A DNA stretch of 64,000 nucleotides from Syngnathus acus (taxonomy: Eukaryota > Chordata > Actinopteri > Syngnathiformes > Syngnathidae). The notes below the pieces were generated by a model that worked only from the letters and a program-made list of their open reading frames with translations, had not been told where the DNA came from and did not search any database. A program made the position numbers and the translations under genes. Location of the stretch: positions 811,001 through 875,000 of the forward strand of contig NC_051104.1 in assembly GCF_901709675.1 (NCBI RefSeq). Direction: 5' to 3'. Numbering within the stretch: the stretch's first letter is position 1; every line of letters begins with the position of its first letter. Shown here one piece after another: positions 24,893 through 35,170 of this stretch.

Positions 24893-24913
24893 TAACATGT
24901 CTGTGACATGTTT
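24893..24913. promoter_or_regulatory. p53-family-like response element (palindrome)
   Basis: Two decamers, TAACATGTCT and TGACATGTTT, are separated by one base. Each matches RRRCWWGYYY at 9 of 10 positions with a CATG core. The arms also form an exact 8-bp inverted repeat (AACATGTC / GACATGTT). Function is inferred from the motif only. Confidence 0.3.
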
Positions 24914-25846
24914 TTGTCAAGATAGCCCAAGGAATTATAGGACACCCTTTTTGTGTTACTGAAATTAGCCTTTTTGCAAGTGCTGCTGCTCACCTCAGCC
25001 ACATGGGGGCAGTATAAGACAAAGCGATGGCTAGACTGTACATACAATGTAGATGTCTCAGCTCTTCATAGAAGATAAATAATATATGACTGGGTTATTT
25101 TACTGTTTTATTTCATAACTATCACACATCATCTGTTTAAATGTTTTCCCATTGTGTTAATGTTAGCATTAACTAAAGGCTAAGCTATGTGCTTGCTTAA
25201 AATACACACAAAGTGTAATTATGTTTAGTTGGACAGGAAACTTCAACTGGGAGTGGCATTAAACTGTAAAAATCATTTTGAACCTAATTATTTTCCTCAA
25301 CCCATCCCAGGATGCAACGCTGAAGTCGACAAGTTGGGGCGGAGAGGGGAGGGGCCAGAGTTGGGGGGCAGCCCAAGCAAATTAAGGGGGCAACTTCTCT
25401 TTTTCCTCAGCAGCATCAAATCAAACGATCTTTCCAAGGTGGCTGACAGCCGCCATCCATCTTTCCGAGCTGATGTCCGTAGGGTGTAATCACACGGCGG
25501 CGGCACCACTGCGCCACCCATCTCCCGCTCACCTCAGTTGCGGATCAAACGAAGCTTTTGAAGAGTGCGCTTGCTCGCTACTTTCCACAGACTAATGAAT
25601 CAAACCGGCCCGTTAATTATTACTCTCGTAAGACGGGAAACTGAAATCCATGACAAGTTTTTTTTGTTTTTTTGATTATCCAGGTGTTTGATTCCGTCTT
25701 GAAACTGTCGCAACACTAACACTAGAAGGAATGTTTGTGATTGTAAGTACAGTAACACCAGCAGGCATACATTTGCATAGACAAAACAAAAAATCTAATT
25801 TGCAAATATTGCTTTCTAAAATGATTCCAAATAGTATGTCACAGCA

Positions 25847-25860
25847 GGGGGGGGGGGGGG
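25847..25860 (+). repeat. Poly-G run
   Basis: Fourteen consecutive G residues. Confidence 0.9.
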
Positions 25861-26521
25861 CGCTGATTCTGCTCACACTAACAGTGCAATTAGTGTGATT
25901 ATTTCCAGATGAGCTCAACTAATGTAGTCAATATATGGTTATTGAAAGGTAATTACAACAATGTGCCGGGTTGACAGCCGAGGCATACGTCGGGAAATTG
26001 AAAGTGAGAATTCATTTTCTATGTAGAAATTAAAAATGTATATTAGCAAAAATATGCTGTGATGAGTTAAGATGACAATATGTCAGGTTGACTTCTTCAT
26101 CCCCACGACAAGCCCCCAACGCAGAAGTAAACTTTTTCTTTCGGGAGCTAATGAAGAAGTATCTATTTTACGCCGCAAGCTGCAAATGAGGTGGAAATGC
26201 CAAATATGAAATAGATTTAAGGACGCCCTCCCGTTCTTGTTGTGGGTCGATACTCTCCGCCTGACTCATGATGCTAAATGAGAAACAGGCGCCAAAACAC
26301 CATCGATTACACCGGCTGCCGCTTGTTCTTCTCATTTCCCGCCTTCCAAATAGCCCTCTTATATCATGCGCAGTACCGACATTCACATTTCTATCCTCCT
26401 CAAAGAAGTGATGATTCTTCACAAATAACTTTGGTATCGTGGAACTGTTAGGTAAAAGGATGGCATATTTACATCAGTGCCCCGGCAGCAAATTTGTCCA
26501 TCCATGACAAGATCGTCTAAG

Positions 26522-26554
26522 CTGTGTGTGTGTGGGGTGGGGGGGGGGTTAGGG
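26522..26554 (+). repeat. GT/G-rich tract
   Basis: TGTGTGTGTG runs into GGGGTGGGGGGGGGG and ends TTAGGG. It is G-rich on the + strand and a possible quadruplex former. Confidence 0.8.
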
Positions 26555-26880
26555 TTCCACTATATATGCTTCTGGGAATGAAGGTAGATTTTGCTGACCT
26601 AGTTGAAACCCCGCTGAACTGTCAGCGGTGTACAGTTGAGAAGCGGTAGCCCCAAACAGTCAATCATTCCTAAAATACAACTTATTCCCTTTTCCTCCTA
26701 GTTAAACGTGAATCTGGTGTCAAAAATTGCAATCTGCCTCAGTCAGAGATGACGTGCTGTCAGGATCCAAATGGATAGTAAACAATACCGAGAAAGTTTT
26801 GAAAGGGGGGCACTTTTACAACAAATATTTGGATCGCAAGTTAAAAACTAATGTTATTTTATTTATTTATTCATATATTA

Positions 26881-27092
26881 CACAGAGACAAACAACCATT
26901 CGCACTCGCACTCACACCGAGGGACAATTTGGAGTGCTCAATCGGCCTACCAAGCATGTTTTTGGGATCTGGGGGGAAACCGGAGTGCCCGGAGAAAACC
27001 CACGCGGGCCCGGGGAGAACATGGGACACAGGGAGGGCTGGAGGTGGAATCGAACCCGCACCCTCCTGTGAGGCGGACGTGCTACCCAGTGT
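26881..27092 (-). mobile_element. V-SINE, partial copy
   Basis: On the minus strand it starts inside the tRNA-like head (CACTGGGTAGCACGTCCGCC), keeps the B box GGTTCGATTCC and the core (TTTTCTCCGGGCACTCCG), and stops at TTGTTTGTCTCTGTG. The tail region and ATGG repeat of the 22133 copy are therefore absent. Compared with that copy it also has a ~10-bp deletion at GTGTGGAGTTTGCATG. Both sides abut ATTT-repeat sequence, so no target duplication can be assigned. Confidence 0.85.
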
Positions 27093-27096
27093 AAAT

Positions 27097-27135
<39 letters not shown>

Positions 27136-27164
27136 TCTATTTATCTATTTATCTATTTATCTAT

Positions 27165-27195
<31 letters not shown>

Positions 27196-27298
27196 TTCAT
27201 TCATTCATTCATTCATTCATTCATTTGTTTATGTATTTATTTATTCATTTATTTATATATTCATTCATCTATTTATTTATTTTTTTATTTTTTTATTT
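27093..27298. repeat. ATTT/ATTC tetranucleotide microsatellite
   Basis: About 206 bp of TTTA repeats with interspersed CTAT- and ATTC-type variants lie directly against the head end of the partial V-SINE. A shorter ATTT run lies on the other side of the SINE (about 26853-26875). The open frame through it is low complexity and not a gene. Confidence 0.95.
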
Positions 27299-27300
27299 AG

Positions 27301-30300
27301 GGGGCTGGTTTACCTTTCCAAATTAGTGTTGTCACTGAGTGACAGCAGAGTGCAGCCGGGACGCTCATCAAATCAATTTGTGTTCAGTGGCAAATGGACA
27401 GAAAAGCAGGTGGGAAAGTCGGCGCTCACTCGGGGCACCCCATTCTCCGGAGGGTTGGATGAGATGCTTATATTTGTCAGCCCGGTGCAATCTGATAGAG
27501 CCAGAAAACCCATCACACCCCGTAACGAGATGGTGGTAAAAACGAGGAATAAAAGTCAAAGACCTCATTCGCTTTTTTTTTCGCCCCAATCTGGCTCTTT
27601 GTTACACTCGGGGTGGAGGTTAAGATGGCCACAATACGATTGTGCTATTTTTAGCTCGGGAGAGGTTCTAGACTGTGTGGACCATCAGGAAGTCGCTTTC
27701 CCTTGTCTGAGACGCGAGCCAGGTAATGAAGCAACTGCAGTCTGCAGCTCTTCTTTTGGGCTCAATTTACACACAACTCAACTATTTGAATCAGTTGAAA
27801 TATAACATAGTCGAGTGTAGCACAGTTGTGACAGAGCATTGACAGATGGACTATTTAAAGGCCCTGACAGGCATTGCCACTCGGATTGGATTTGCACTGC
27901 TGAAAATTGAAAATTCTGTTAGAACACTGGCTCGCAATTTTATCGCATCCCGGCAGAGTAGGCGTACCATCTACCGTCCGCACAGACTCTGGAAATGAAA
28001 ATGCTTCTTTGGACTTAATTTGGCAATTTGCACTATCTTTACTGTAAAGTCCCGGACAAAATGTAAAACATATGGGGGATGAAGAGCGATGAGGTCTCTC
28101 AGCTAGAACGGGAAAATGTCCTTTGGCATTTGACTGGCTGGTCATAAGCTTAAACGCCAACAGGCTTTATTAAGACCGAGATCTTATTGTGGCAGATTGT
28201 GATGAATCGCTTATTTCAAATCTCTCTCGTCTTGTTGTTTGCAGCTGCCAAAGTGTCAACGCAGCGACTGGGGCCCAGCACCTTTACTCCACTTCCAAAT
28301 TGGCTCGAAACACAAACTTCTGTTCCTGCTTTGCTCTCACACACACACGCATAGGAAAACACCTCCATCTTCCCAACATTTAATCCCATTTCATTGTGTC
28401 ATTTATGTGAATGCTGTGCTGGGTCAGGGTGGGAGCGCTTTCTTGCGGGCAACACAAGCCATGTTGATGACAAGGTGGCAGAGTATGTGTGCGGCGGGAG
28501 GCACGCAATGGAGGCACCAGCACACCGAGGTGTGAAGTACAAAGGATGTCAACTACAGCTATTTCTTTCTGTAGGCACAACTGAAAAGGATTTGACAATC
28601 TTTGGTTAAAAAAATACTTCCTGCTTTCATTCTTTCATAAGTGTGCCACCATCTCATCAATCCATCAAAAACCATTGAAACATCTACTCTCAAAAGTATA
28701 CAGAGGGTGGAATTAACTTCACCCGAAATGCCAATATTATTATTATTTTTTTTTTGCAAGTGGCGTCTTTAGGATAATTTGCTTTTTTTATTTGGTACTG
28801 CTGCGATCAATTAAAAAGCGCAGCGCTAAAGCTATTCATGTCTTTTTGAAAGGCGTTAAAGGTTCATGCTAGTTAAAAAGCCAGCCGCCGCGCATAATAC
28901 GTCAAACTGACCTGAGGCGGCTTTGAAAAAATCTTTCATTTCAGACAATTAGGGTCAAAGTTCTTTCAATCAGCTGTCTTCTTTTTCGAGATTTGATCGA
29001 CTTTCCAAATGGATATTATTGAATTATAGTCCATCTGGGCTTCCCGATAGGATGTAATTACACTGTCGCTATTTTTTGAACAGCTTCTCTCATTCCTGAC
29101 ACCACAAAGAAAGAAAATGTGTCCGTTCGTGGGGCTCAATTTGCGGAACAAGCCGACAAATGGCCACTTAATAATCATCACCATGGTATCCTCGCTGCTC
29201 CAGCTGAGTGAAAGCACTCAGCTTTGTTTTTTTTTTGTTTTGGGTTTTTTTTTTTTCCTAAGAAATGCTCTTTAGAAGCTTTGGACTATTTGAACCCAGT
29301 GCATTAGGAGCTTAAACGTTTTGAGTGATAACGTCACCGAATCAAAGAACAATCGGGAGAAAGCGTTAGTATGGAGGAACTGCAAAACTATTTCCAAAAG
29401 TCCAGTCTATGAAAAACAGGAGGTGGGCAACATGCACTGCAATAGCGCAACACTAAATCAGTGTATGCGATCTGCAGGAGCTACACTTCCATCTTTCCCG
29501 CAGTGTAAAAACCTGATGAAATTGGAATCCTTGAGGCTGGGCTCAGTTGGTCTCTATATGCTCTGATTTGCCACAGTGTGTCATTACGGCAAGACGTGCG
29601 CTCGTACTCAGCGCACTACTTTTGAAGCGGCAAGGGCCGACTCCTGTAAAAAATATATATATATATTTGCAGGAACTATTGAGATATTACTTTATCTTTT
29701 GGCGTTGTGCCCGCTGCATTGTTCTTGTTAGCGCTCATGCACCCAAAGCTGATGAGGAGCCGCGCAGCTAGAGAATGCTAAACAGAGATCCTGCTGCCCA
29801 CAAAACAGCAAATATCGATAGTCGGTGCCAAGTACAGCTGAATTATTGTGTCGTGATTATTTATAACAATCTTTGTTCAAGTGTTTATTTTCTTTTTAAC
29901 TTCGGCATTCTCCAACGTCGTGCTGATGCGTTTTGACAGTCGGCAACAGTTTAAAAGCGGGACTACGCTTTGAACTTTACTTTGCAGCCGCACTAGTGCG
30001 TACAAATCAAATAGCGATTAAAGGCTCGCCTGTCAGACTAAACGTAAAACAAAGACAACATGTTGCCTATGACAGTCACCTAGCTCAATGCTAACGCACA
30101 ACGTAAAACGCTACGGACTGGCTAACAAAACTAGCAACAGACATTTATAGTCCAAACAGAGCACCAGACATATATTCTTCATCCTCTGCAAAGAAAGATG
30201 AATATTACTGGATTTTATTCACATGTGAGGCGTTCTTACGGTATCTTAGAGACAAATCAGTCATGCCAAATGACTAACAATAATAAAAAAGAAATATGGA

Positions 30301-30316
30301 GGTCACAATACTGACA
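27301..30316. other. Intergenic sequence, no gene seen
   Basis: This is apparently unique sequence. The 159-residue open frame at 27326-27805 has no recognisable domain or homologue that I know. T-rich runs lie around 29226-29260. No transposon ends were found. Confidence 0.5.
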
Positions 30317-30715
30317 TACCGTATTTTCCGGACTATAAGTCGCGGGTTTTTTTTTCATAATTTGGGTGGGGGGGTTGACTTATACTCAGGAGTGACTTAT
30401 ATGTGAATTTTTTCACAGATTTTTACATGATCATAAACACTTTACTTACTTACTAGTATAGTTGATTCACTTCACATGTTATTTTCACTTTAAACCGCAT
30501 GAGGGCGCACTATTGCTGTGGAATAATTGGAGCCTCACTGACAATGAGTTCGGTTCACTGACTTCCGAAGTCGGGAGATTTAGTGATTTGGAGTACACAG
30601 AGCGATCCAGGGCGCTTGCGTGTGTTGGCTCACATGTTGAGCTCTTGATTTGTGAAATAAAGAGCCGGTTACGAAACCCACGTCTTGCCTGGTACTTTGG
30701 TAACGCGACAATATA

Positions 30716-32285
30716 CACTGCTCAAAAGAATTAAAGGAACAGTTTTTGATCAGGGTATGGCATGAATTCAATTAGACTTTTCTGATAAGGTTTTGGTCAG
30801 GTAGGTGGCAGAAGGGGTTGTTAATCAGTTTCAGCTGCATTGGTGTTGATGGAATTAGCAACAGGTGCACTAGAGGGGCAACAACGAGATGGTCCCCAAA
30901 ACAGGACTGGTTTTGCAGGTGGAGGCCATTTCAAGTTCCTCCCTCTTGATCTTTTTTAACTGTTTTCCCACAAGTGTTGGCTTTAGCTAGAGTCATTATC
31001 ACGACTGGGAGCATGAGGCGATTTCTTAACCCTCCTGAAGTTGCGCAGATTGTCCAGCTCCTCCAGGATGGCACATCCATGCGTGCTGTTGCAAGAAGAT
31101 TTGATGTGTCTCCCAGTACAATCTCCAGAGCATGGAGGAGATTCCAGGAGACAGGCTAGGGGAGCTGGACAAGGACGTAGACAGTCCTCATTCCATCAGC
31201 AGAACCGATATCTGCTACTTTCGTGCAGGAGGAACAGGTTGAGCACTGCCCGAGCCCTACAGAATGACCTCCAGCAGGCTACTGGTGTGAATGTCTCTGC
31301 CCAAACAGTCAGAAACAGACTTCACGAGGGTGGCCTCAGGGCACAACGTCCTGTAGTGTGCCCTGTGCTCATTGCTCAGCACCGTGGAGCTCGATTGGCA
31401 TTTGCCATAGAACAGCAGAATTGGCAAGTCCGCCACTGGCGCCCTGTGCTTTTCACAGGTGAGAGAAGGTTTACCCTGAGCACCTGTGATAGACGTGAAA
31501 GGGTCTGGAGAAGCCAAGGAGAGCGCTATGCTGCCTGCAACATCATTCAGCATGACCGGTTCGGTGGTGGGTCAGTGATGGTCTGGGGAGGCATTTCCAT
31601 GGAGGGACGAACAGACCTCGACAGGCTAGAGAACGGCAGTCTGACTACCATTAGGTATTGGGATGAAATCCTTGCACCCATGGTCAGACCCTACGCTGGT
31701 GCAGTAGGTCCTGGGTTACTCCTGATCCACAACAATGCCCGGCCTCATGTGGCAAGAGTATGCATACAGTATCTGGAGGATGAAGGAATTTACACAATTG
31801 AATGGCCCTCACTATCACCTGATCTAAACCCGATAGAACACCTCTGGGTCATAATGTTTCGGTCCATCAGACGCTGCCAGGTTGCTCCTCAAACTTTACA
31901 GGAGCTTGCTGATGCCCTTAGACAGATCTGGGAGGACATCCCACAAGACACCATCCGTTGTCTCATTAGGAGCATGCCGTGACGTTGTCAAGCATGCATA
32001 CAAGCTCGTGGGGGCCACACATGATATTGTAAAGAATTCTGAGTTGCAGAAATTGAATTTAGGCAAAATGGACGAGCCTGCCACATCATTTTTTCACTTT
32101 GATTTTTGGGGTGTCTATATACTGAGCCCTCTGTAGGATGAAAACTTTTATTTCCATCAAAAATGTGGCATCCTTTTGTTCCTGAGACATAAACTGTCCA
32201 TATCAGTATAGATATCCAACTTTTTTTTTTCACCATTGAAATCTGATGAGTTTTCAAAGTGTTCTTTTAATTTTTTTGAGCAGTG
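30716..32285 (+). mobile_element. Tc1-like transposon B (inside CCGTA copy 3)
   Basis: The ends read CACTGCTCAAAAGAATTAAA and, reverse-complemented, CACTGCTCAAAAAAATTAAA, a ~26-bp inverted repeat, with TA on both sides (30714-30715 and 32286-32287). The length of 1,570 bp is normal for Tc1. CCGTA copy 2 shows the same site uninterrupted (ACAATATAGTTATATACG on the minus strand), confirming both borders. Its ends and transposase differ from element A, so it is a separate Tc1 family. Confidence 0.95.
31013..31982 (+). pseudogene. Tc1-like transposase pseudogene (element B)
   Basis: The start ATG at 31013 opens a paired-type helix-turn-helix (PPEVAQIVQLLQDG, then RRFDVSPSTISRAWRRFQ). The frame ends prematurely at ETG-stop (31157-31159) and continues in another frame to a stop at 31980-31982. 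The catalytic domain is present by similarity, but two of the three DDE acidic residues are changed: the first motif reads LFTGERRF where Asp is expected, and the second reads LLIHNNARPH where Asp is expected. The third, in SPDLNPIEHLW, keeps its Glu. The frameshift and the active-site losses make it non-functional. Confidence 0.93.
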
Positions 32286-32289
32286 TAGT

Positions 32290-32755
32290 TATATACGTAG
32301 ATCTGTGGAATAATTGGAGACGCCAACTGACAACGAGGCTGACTTCAGCGGCGCACGTAGGTCCGGAATCGACAGCTTTTTTTTTTTTTGGGGGGGGGTT
32401 GACACAGAGGATGAATATTCCGGTGGATTTAATGATTTGGAGTGACACGAATGGTTTGTTAAAATTGTTGTTTATATTACATTTATTTGATATATCTAGT
32501 CTGACGTCAGCGGCACACATAGTTCCGGTGTCAACAGCTGTGTTTTTTTGTTTTGCTTGTTTTTTTAAGTGACACGGAAGACAAAGATTCTGATGAATTT
32601 ATTGATTTGGAGTGACACGGATGGTTCGATAAAATTGTTGTTTATATTACATTTATTTGATATATCTAGTCTGACGTCCACGGCGCACGTAGTCTTTCCG
32701 GCGTCAACAGCTGTGTTTTCTTTTTTTTTTCAAGTGACACGGAAGACGAAGATTC
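32290..32755 (+). repeat. Internal tandem monomers of CCGTA copy 3 (left part of array)
   Basis: The marker TGATTTGGAGTGACAC occurs at about 32433 and 32603 (offset 170) and, once the LTR element is subtracted, continues at the equivalent of 32768. Each monomer contains a T-rich run, CTGACGTC-type sequence and a GTTGTTTATATTACATTTA block. Confidence 0.85.
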
Positions 32756-33123
32756 TGTTATGTCTCGTCCCCAGTTTTGTTATGTGTGTAGATTGTCATA
32801 GTCTCTGTGTGTCTGTGTGCTCGCCCCTCCCTTCCTGTGTGCCCTTGATTAGTGTAATCACACTCACCTGCCTCTTGTTGCCTGTGTTGTATTTAAGTTC
32901 TGTTTGTGTGCCACTCGATGTCGGAGCATTGTGGACAATGCATGTGTCACTGCCACGAGGTTGTTTGGTTCCTGTCTTGTGTATCACGTTTTTGTCGGTC
33001 AGTCCTGTTAGTTTTGATGTTAAGTCACGTCGGGTTGCCGAGTCTGTCTTTTGAGTTTGCTACAATAAACCCTGGTCCAAGCTGCACTTGGTCGCCCTGC
33101 TCCATTCCTCTCCGTTCGTGACA
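32756..33123 (+). repeat. 5' LTR
   Basis: The 368-bp repeat starts TGTTATGTCTCGTCCCC and ends CGTTCGTGACA. It has a TATA-like GTATTTAAG at 32889-32897 and a polyadenylation hexamer AATAAA at 33064-33069. Its counterpart at 34495 lets the termini be set. Confidence 0.93.
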
Positions 33124-34480
33124 GAATGCTCCGACCACTACAGCGACCAGCGCTTGGACCTCCCTCTACCATCAGCTCCCACTGCGACGCCCGATCCACG
33201 CCCATCGTCCGAGCAGATTCCAGCGCGATCGGCTCCGCTGTCGCCATCGGACTCCGCTGCCGCGACGCTGGACACGCGGCCGCCATCGGAGTGCCTCCCG
33301 GCGCCATCGGCTGCGAGAGTCATCGGACTTCGCTGCCGCGACGCCGGACACGCGGCCGCCATCGGAGTGCCTCCCGGTGTCATCAGACTCGCAGTCGCCA
33401 TCGGGCTCCACCCCAGCGTCGCAGGGCCCTTTGACGTCGCCCGACTCCAAGCCAGCTGCGCCGGACGCGCGATCGTCCCTGGCCCCACTCCCACTGATGC
33501 GGCGCGTGGTGGCTCTTGCTGCTGCCACGGCTCCACCTTACGAATGCCGCTGATCGCGGTCCGGACTTTCGAGTGCCGCTGATTGCGGCGAGGACTTTTT
33601 TTTTAGCCGCCCGAGTGCGGGTTTGTGTGAGTGACCGCCCGAGTGCGGGTTTGTATGAGTAGCAGCCCGAGTGCGGGTTTGTGTGTGTAGCCGTCCGAAT
33701 GCAGTTTTGTGTGAGTAGCCGCCCGAGCGCGGTTCTGTCCCTGAGTTGCCGCCGTTTGCGGTTCTGTCCCTGAGTTGCCGCCGTTTGCGGTTCTGTTTAC
33801 CCGGGTTGCCGCCGATTGCGGTTCTGTCCCCGAGTCGCCGCCGAGTGCGGTTCTGTTCCCCAAGTTGCTGCCAATTGCGCGTCAGGCCCCAGTGTGTGCC
33901 GCGATTGTGGCCCTGGGGCCCCTGACCGCCGCTGCGTGCAGTTCTGTCCCCCAGGTCGCTGCCGATTGCGCGTCAGGCCCCCAGTGTGTGCCGCGATTGT
34001 GGCCCTGGGCCCCTGACCGCCGCTGCGTGCAGTTCTGTCCCCCAAGTTGCTGCCGATTTCGGTTCAGGTCCCCAGTGTGTGCCGCGAGTGTGGCCCTGGG
34101 CCCCTGGATGCCGCAGAGTGCAGTTCTGTCCCCCAAGTCGCCGCCCGAGTGCGGTGCTGTGCCCCAAGTCGCCGCCCGAGTGCGGTGCTGTGCCCCAAGT
34201 CGCCGCCCGAGTGCGGTGCTGTGCCCCAAGTCTCCGCCCGAGTGCGGTGCTGTGCCCCAAGTCTCCGCCCGAGTGCGGTGCTGTGCCCCAAGTCTCCGCC
34301 CGAGTGCGGTTCTGTGCCCCAAGTCGCCGTCGAGTGCGGTTGTTTCCCCAGTCACCGCCGTGCGCGGTTCAAGCTATTTCGAAAACCAGTAGGGTTGTCT
34401 GGACTAGTGCGCTGACCCCCCGCCCCCCCGCGTGCCGCCGTGGGGGGTTGGGGTTTTGGGACGTCGAGAGCCGTCCCTTG
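33124..34480 (+). repeat. GC-rich internal region of the LTR element, several nested minisatellites
   Basis: A ~76-bp unit repeats at about 33245 and 33321 (CATCGGACT.CGCTGCCGCG). Units of ~33-36 bp with CCCGAGTGCGGGTTTGTGT follow at 33600-33860, then ~91-bp units with GTGTGTGCCGCGATTGTGG at 33892, 33984 and 34075, then a 31-bp array at 34130-34340. Long open frames occur on both strands because the units lack stops, not because of coding selection. Proline- and alanine-rich frames at 33088-33582 might descend from a gag-like or spacer region, but I cannot show it. Confidence 0.85.
34130..34340 (+). repeat. 31-bp minisatellite
   Basis: About seven units start at 34130, 34161, 34192, 34223, 34254, 34285 and 34316, each of the form CCCCAAGTCGCCGCCCGAGT followed by GCGGTGCTGTG. 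Because 31 is not a multiple of three, every frame cycles through all three phases and shows a 31-residue protein period. Confidence 0.95.
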
Positions 34481-34494
34481 TGGGGGGGGGGTTC

Positions 34495-34940
34495 TGTCAT
34501 GTCTCGTCCCCAGTTTTGTTATGTGTGTAGATTGTCATAGTCTCTGTGTGTCTGTGTGCTCGCCCCTCCCTTCCTGTGTGCCCTTGATTAGTGTAATCAC
34601 ACTCACCTGCCTCTTGTTGCCTGTGTTGTATTTAAGTTCTGTTTGTGTGCCACTCGATGTCGGAGCATTGTGGACAATGCATGTGTCACTGCCACGAGGT
34701 TGTTTGGTTCCTGTCTTGTGTATCAGTGGTCCCCAACCTTTTTTGCGCCACGGACCGGTTACATGTCAGAAATATTGGTTGGGGACCACTGTTGTGTATC
34801 ACGTTTTTGTCGGTCAGTCCCTGTTAGTTTGATGTTAAGTCACGTCGGGTTGCCGAGTCTGTCTTTTGAGTTTGCTGCAATAAACCCTGGTCCAAGCTGC
34901 ACTTGGTCGCCCTGCTCCATTCCTACACCGAATCGTGACA
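34495..34940 (+). repeat. 3' LTR (with a nested 68-bp hAT MITE)
   Basis: It starts TGTCATGTCTCG and ends ATCGTGACA. AATAAA lies at 34879-34884. It is 78 bp longer than the 5' LTR; the inserted MITE and its 8-bp duplication account for 76 of these. Confidence 0.93.
34724..34791. mobile_element. 68-bp hAT MITE inside the 3' LTR
   Basis: The inverted repeats CAGTGGTCCCCAACC and GGTTGGGGACCACTG are perfect over 15 bp. The 8-bp target duplication TTGTGTAT (34716-34723 and 34792-34799) is perfect, and the 5' LTR shows the empty site. Only about 38 bp lie between the repeats, so this is a minimal element. Confidence 0.95.
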
Positions 34941-35170
34941 GATTCTGATGGATTTATTGATTTGGAGTGACACGCATGGTTCGATAAATTGTTGTTTATA
35001 TTATTGTTATTTCATACATAGTTTATATATTGTTATATGGGCCTGTAGAAAGTTTGAACTGCAACGCGCCGCTGACGTCGGACTTGTTTCCATGAAGGAG
35101 GACCAACTCGATCGATGGCTTTAATGATTTGGAGTGACATAGATGGTTTGATAAAGGTGTTATTTATGTT
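34941..35170 (+). repeat. Internal tandem monomers of CCGTA copy 3 (right part of array)
   Basis: The array resumes after the LTR element, with the marker TGATTTGGAGTGACA at about 34958 and 35125 (offset 167). Confidence 0.85.

Larger units (their letters stand above)
23452..26880. other. Intergenic sequence, no gene seen
   Basis: I recognise no exon or transposon terminus. It contains a G run at 25847-25860, a GT/G-rich tract at 26522-26554 and a strong short palindrome at 24894-24912. Open frames here are 89 residues or fewer and unremarkable, apart from the one that runs into the V-SINE. Confidence 0.5.
32756..34940 (+). mobile_element. Non-autonomous LTR retrotransposon (inside CCGTA copy 3)
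   Basis: Two direct LTRs (32756-33123 and 34495-34940) bound a 1,371-bp interior. A perfect 5-bp target duplication GATTC lies at 32751-32755 and 34941-34945, and the LTRs begin TG and end CA. A purine-rich tract (TGGGGGGGGGGTTC, 34481-34494) immediately precedes the 3' LTR. No gag, protease, reverse transcriptase or integrase sequence is recognisable. The interior is GC-rich minisatellite DNA, so the element depends on a partner. No clear tRNA primer-binding site starting TGG follows the 5' LTR. The LTRs differ at only a few positions apart from the 3' LTR insertion, so it is young. Confidence 0.92.

Noticed and set aside
26548-26554. Telomere-like TTAGGG
   Set aside because: A single unit next to a G run; no tandem telomeric array.
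27326-27805. 159-residue open frame next to the ATTT microsatellite
   Set aside because: No similarity to any family that I know and no supporting splice sites.
34130-34340. Regularly spaced 31-bp repeats resembling a CRISPR array
   Set aside because: The units are contiguous with no unique spacers, and the context is a eukaryotic LTR element; it is a minisatellite.
33126-34540. Long open frames of 102-205 residues on both strands
   Set aside because: They lie over GC-rich tandem repeats lacking stop codons inside an LTR element. Frames on both strands are equally open and periodic, so coding is not supported.
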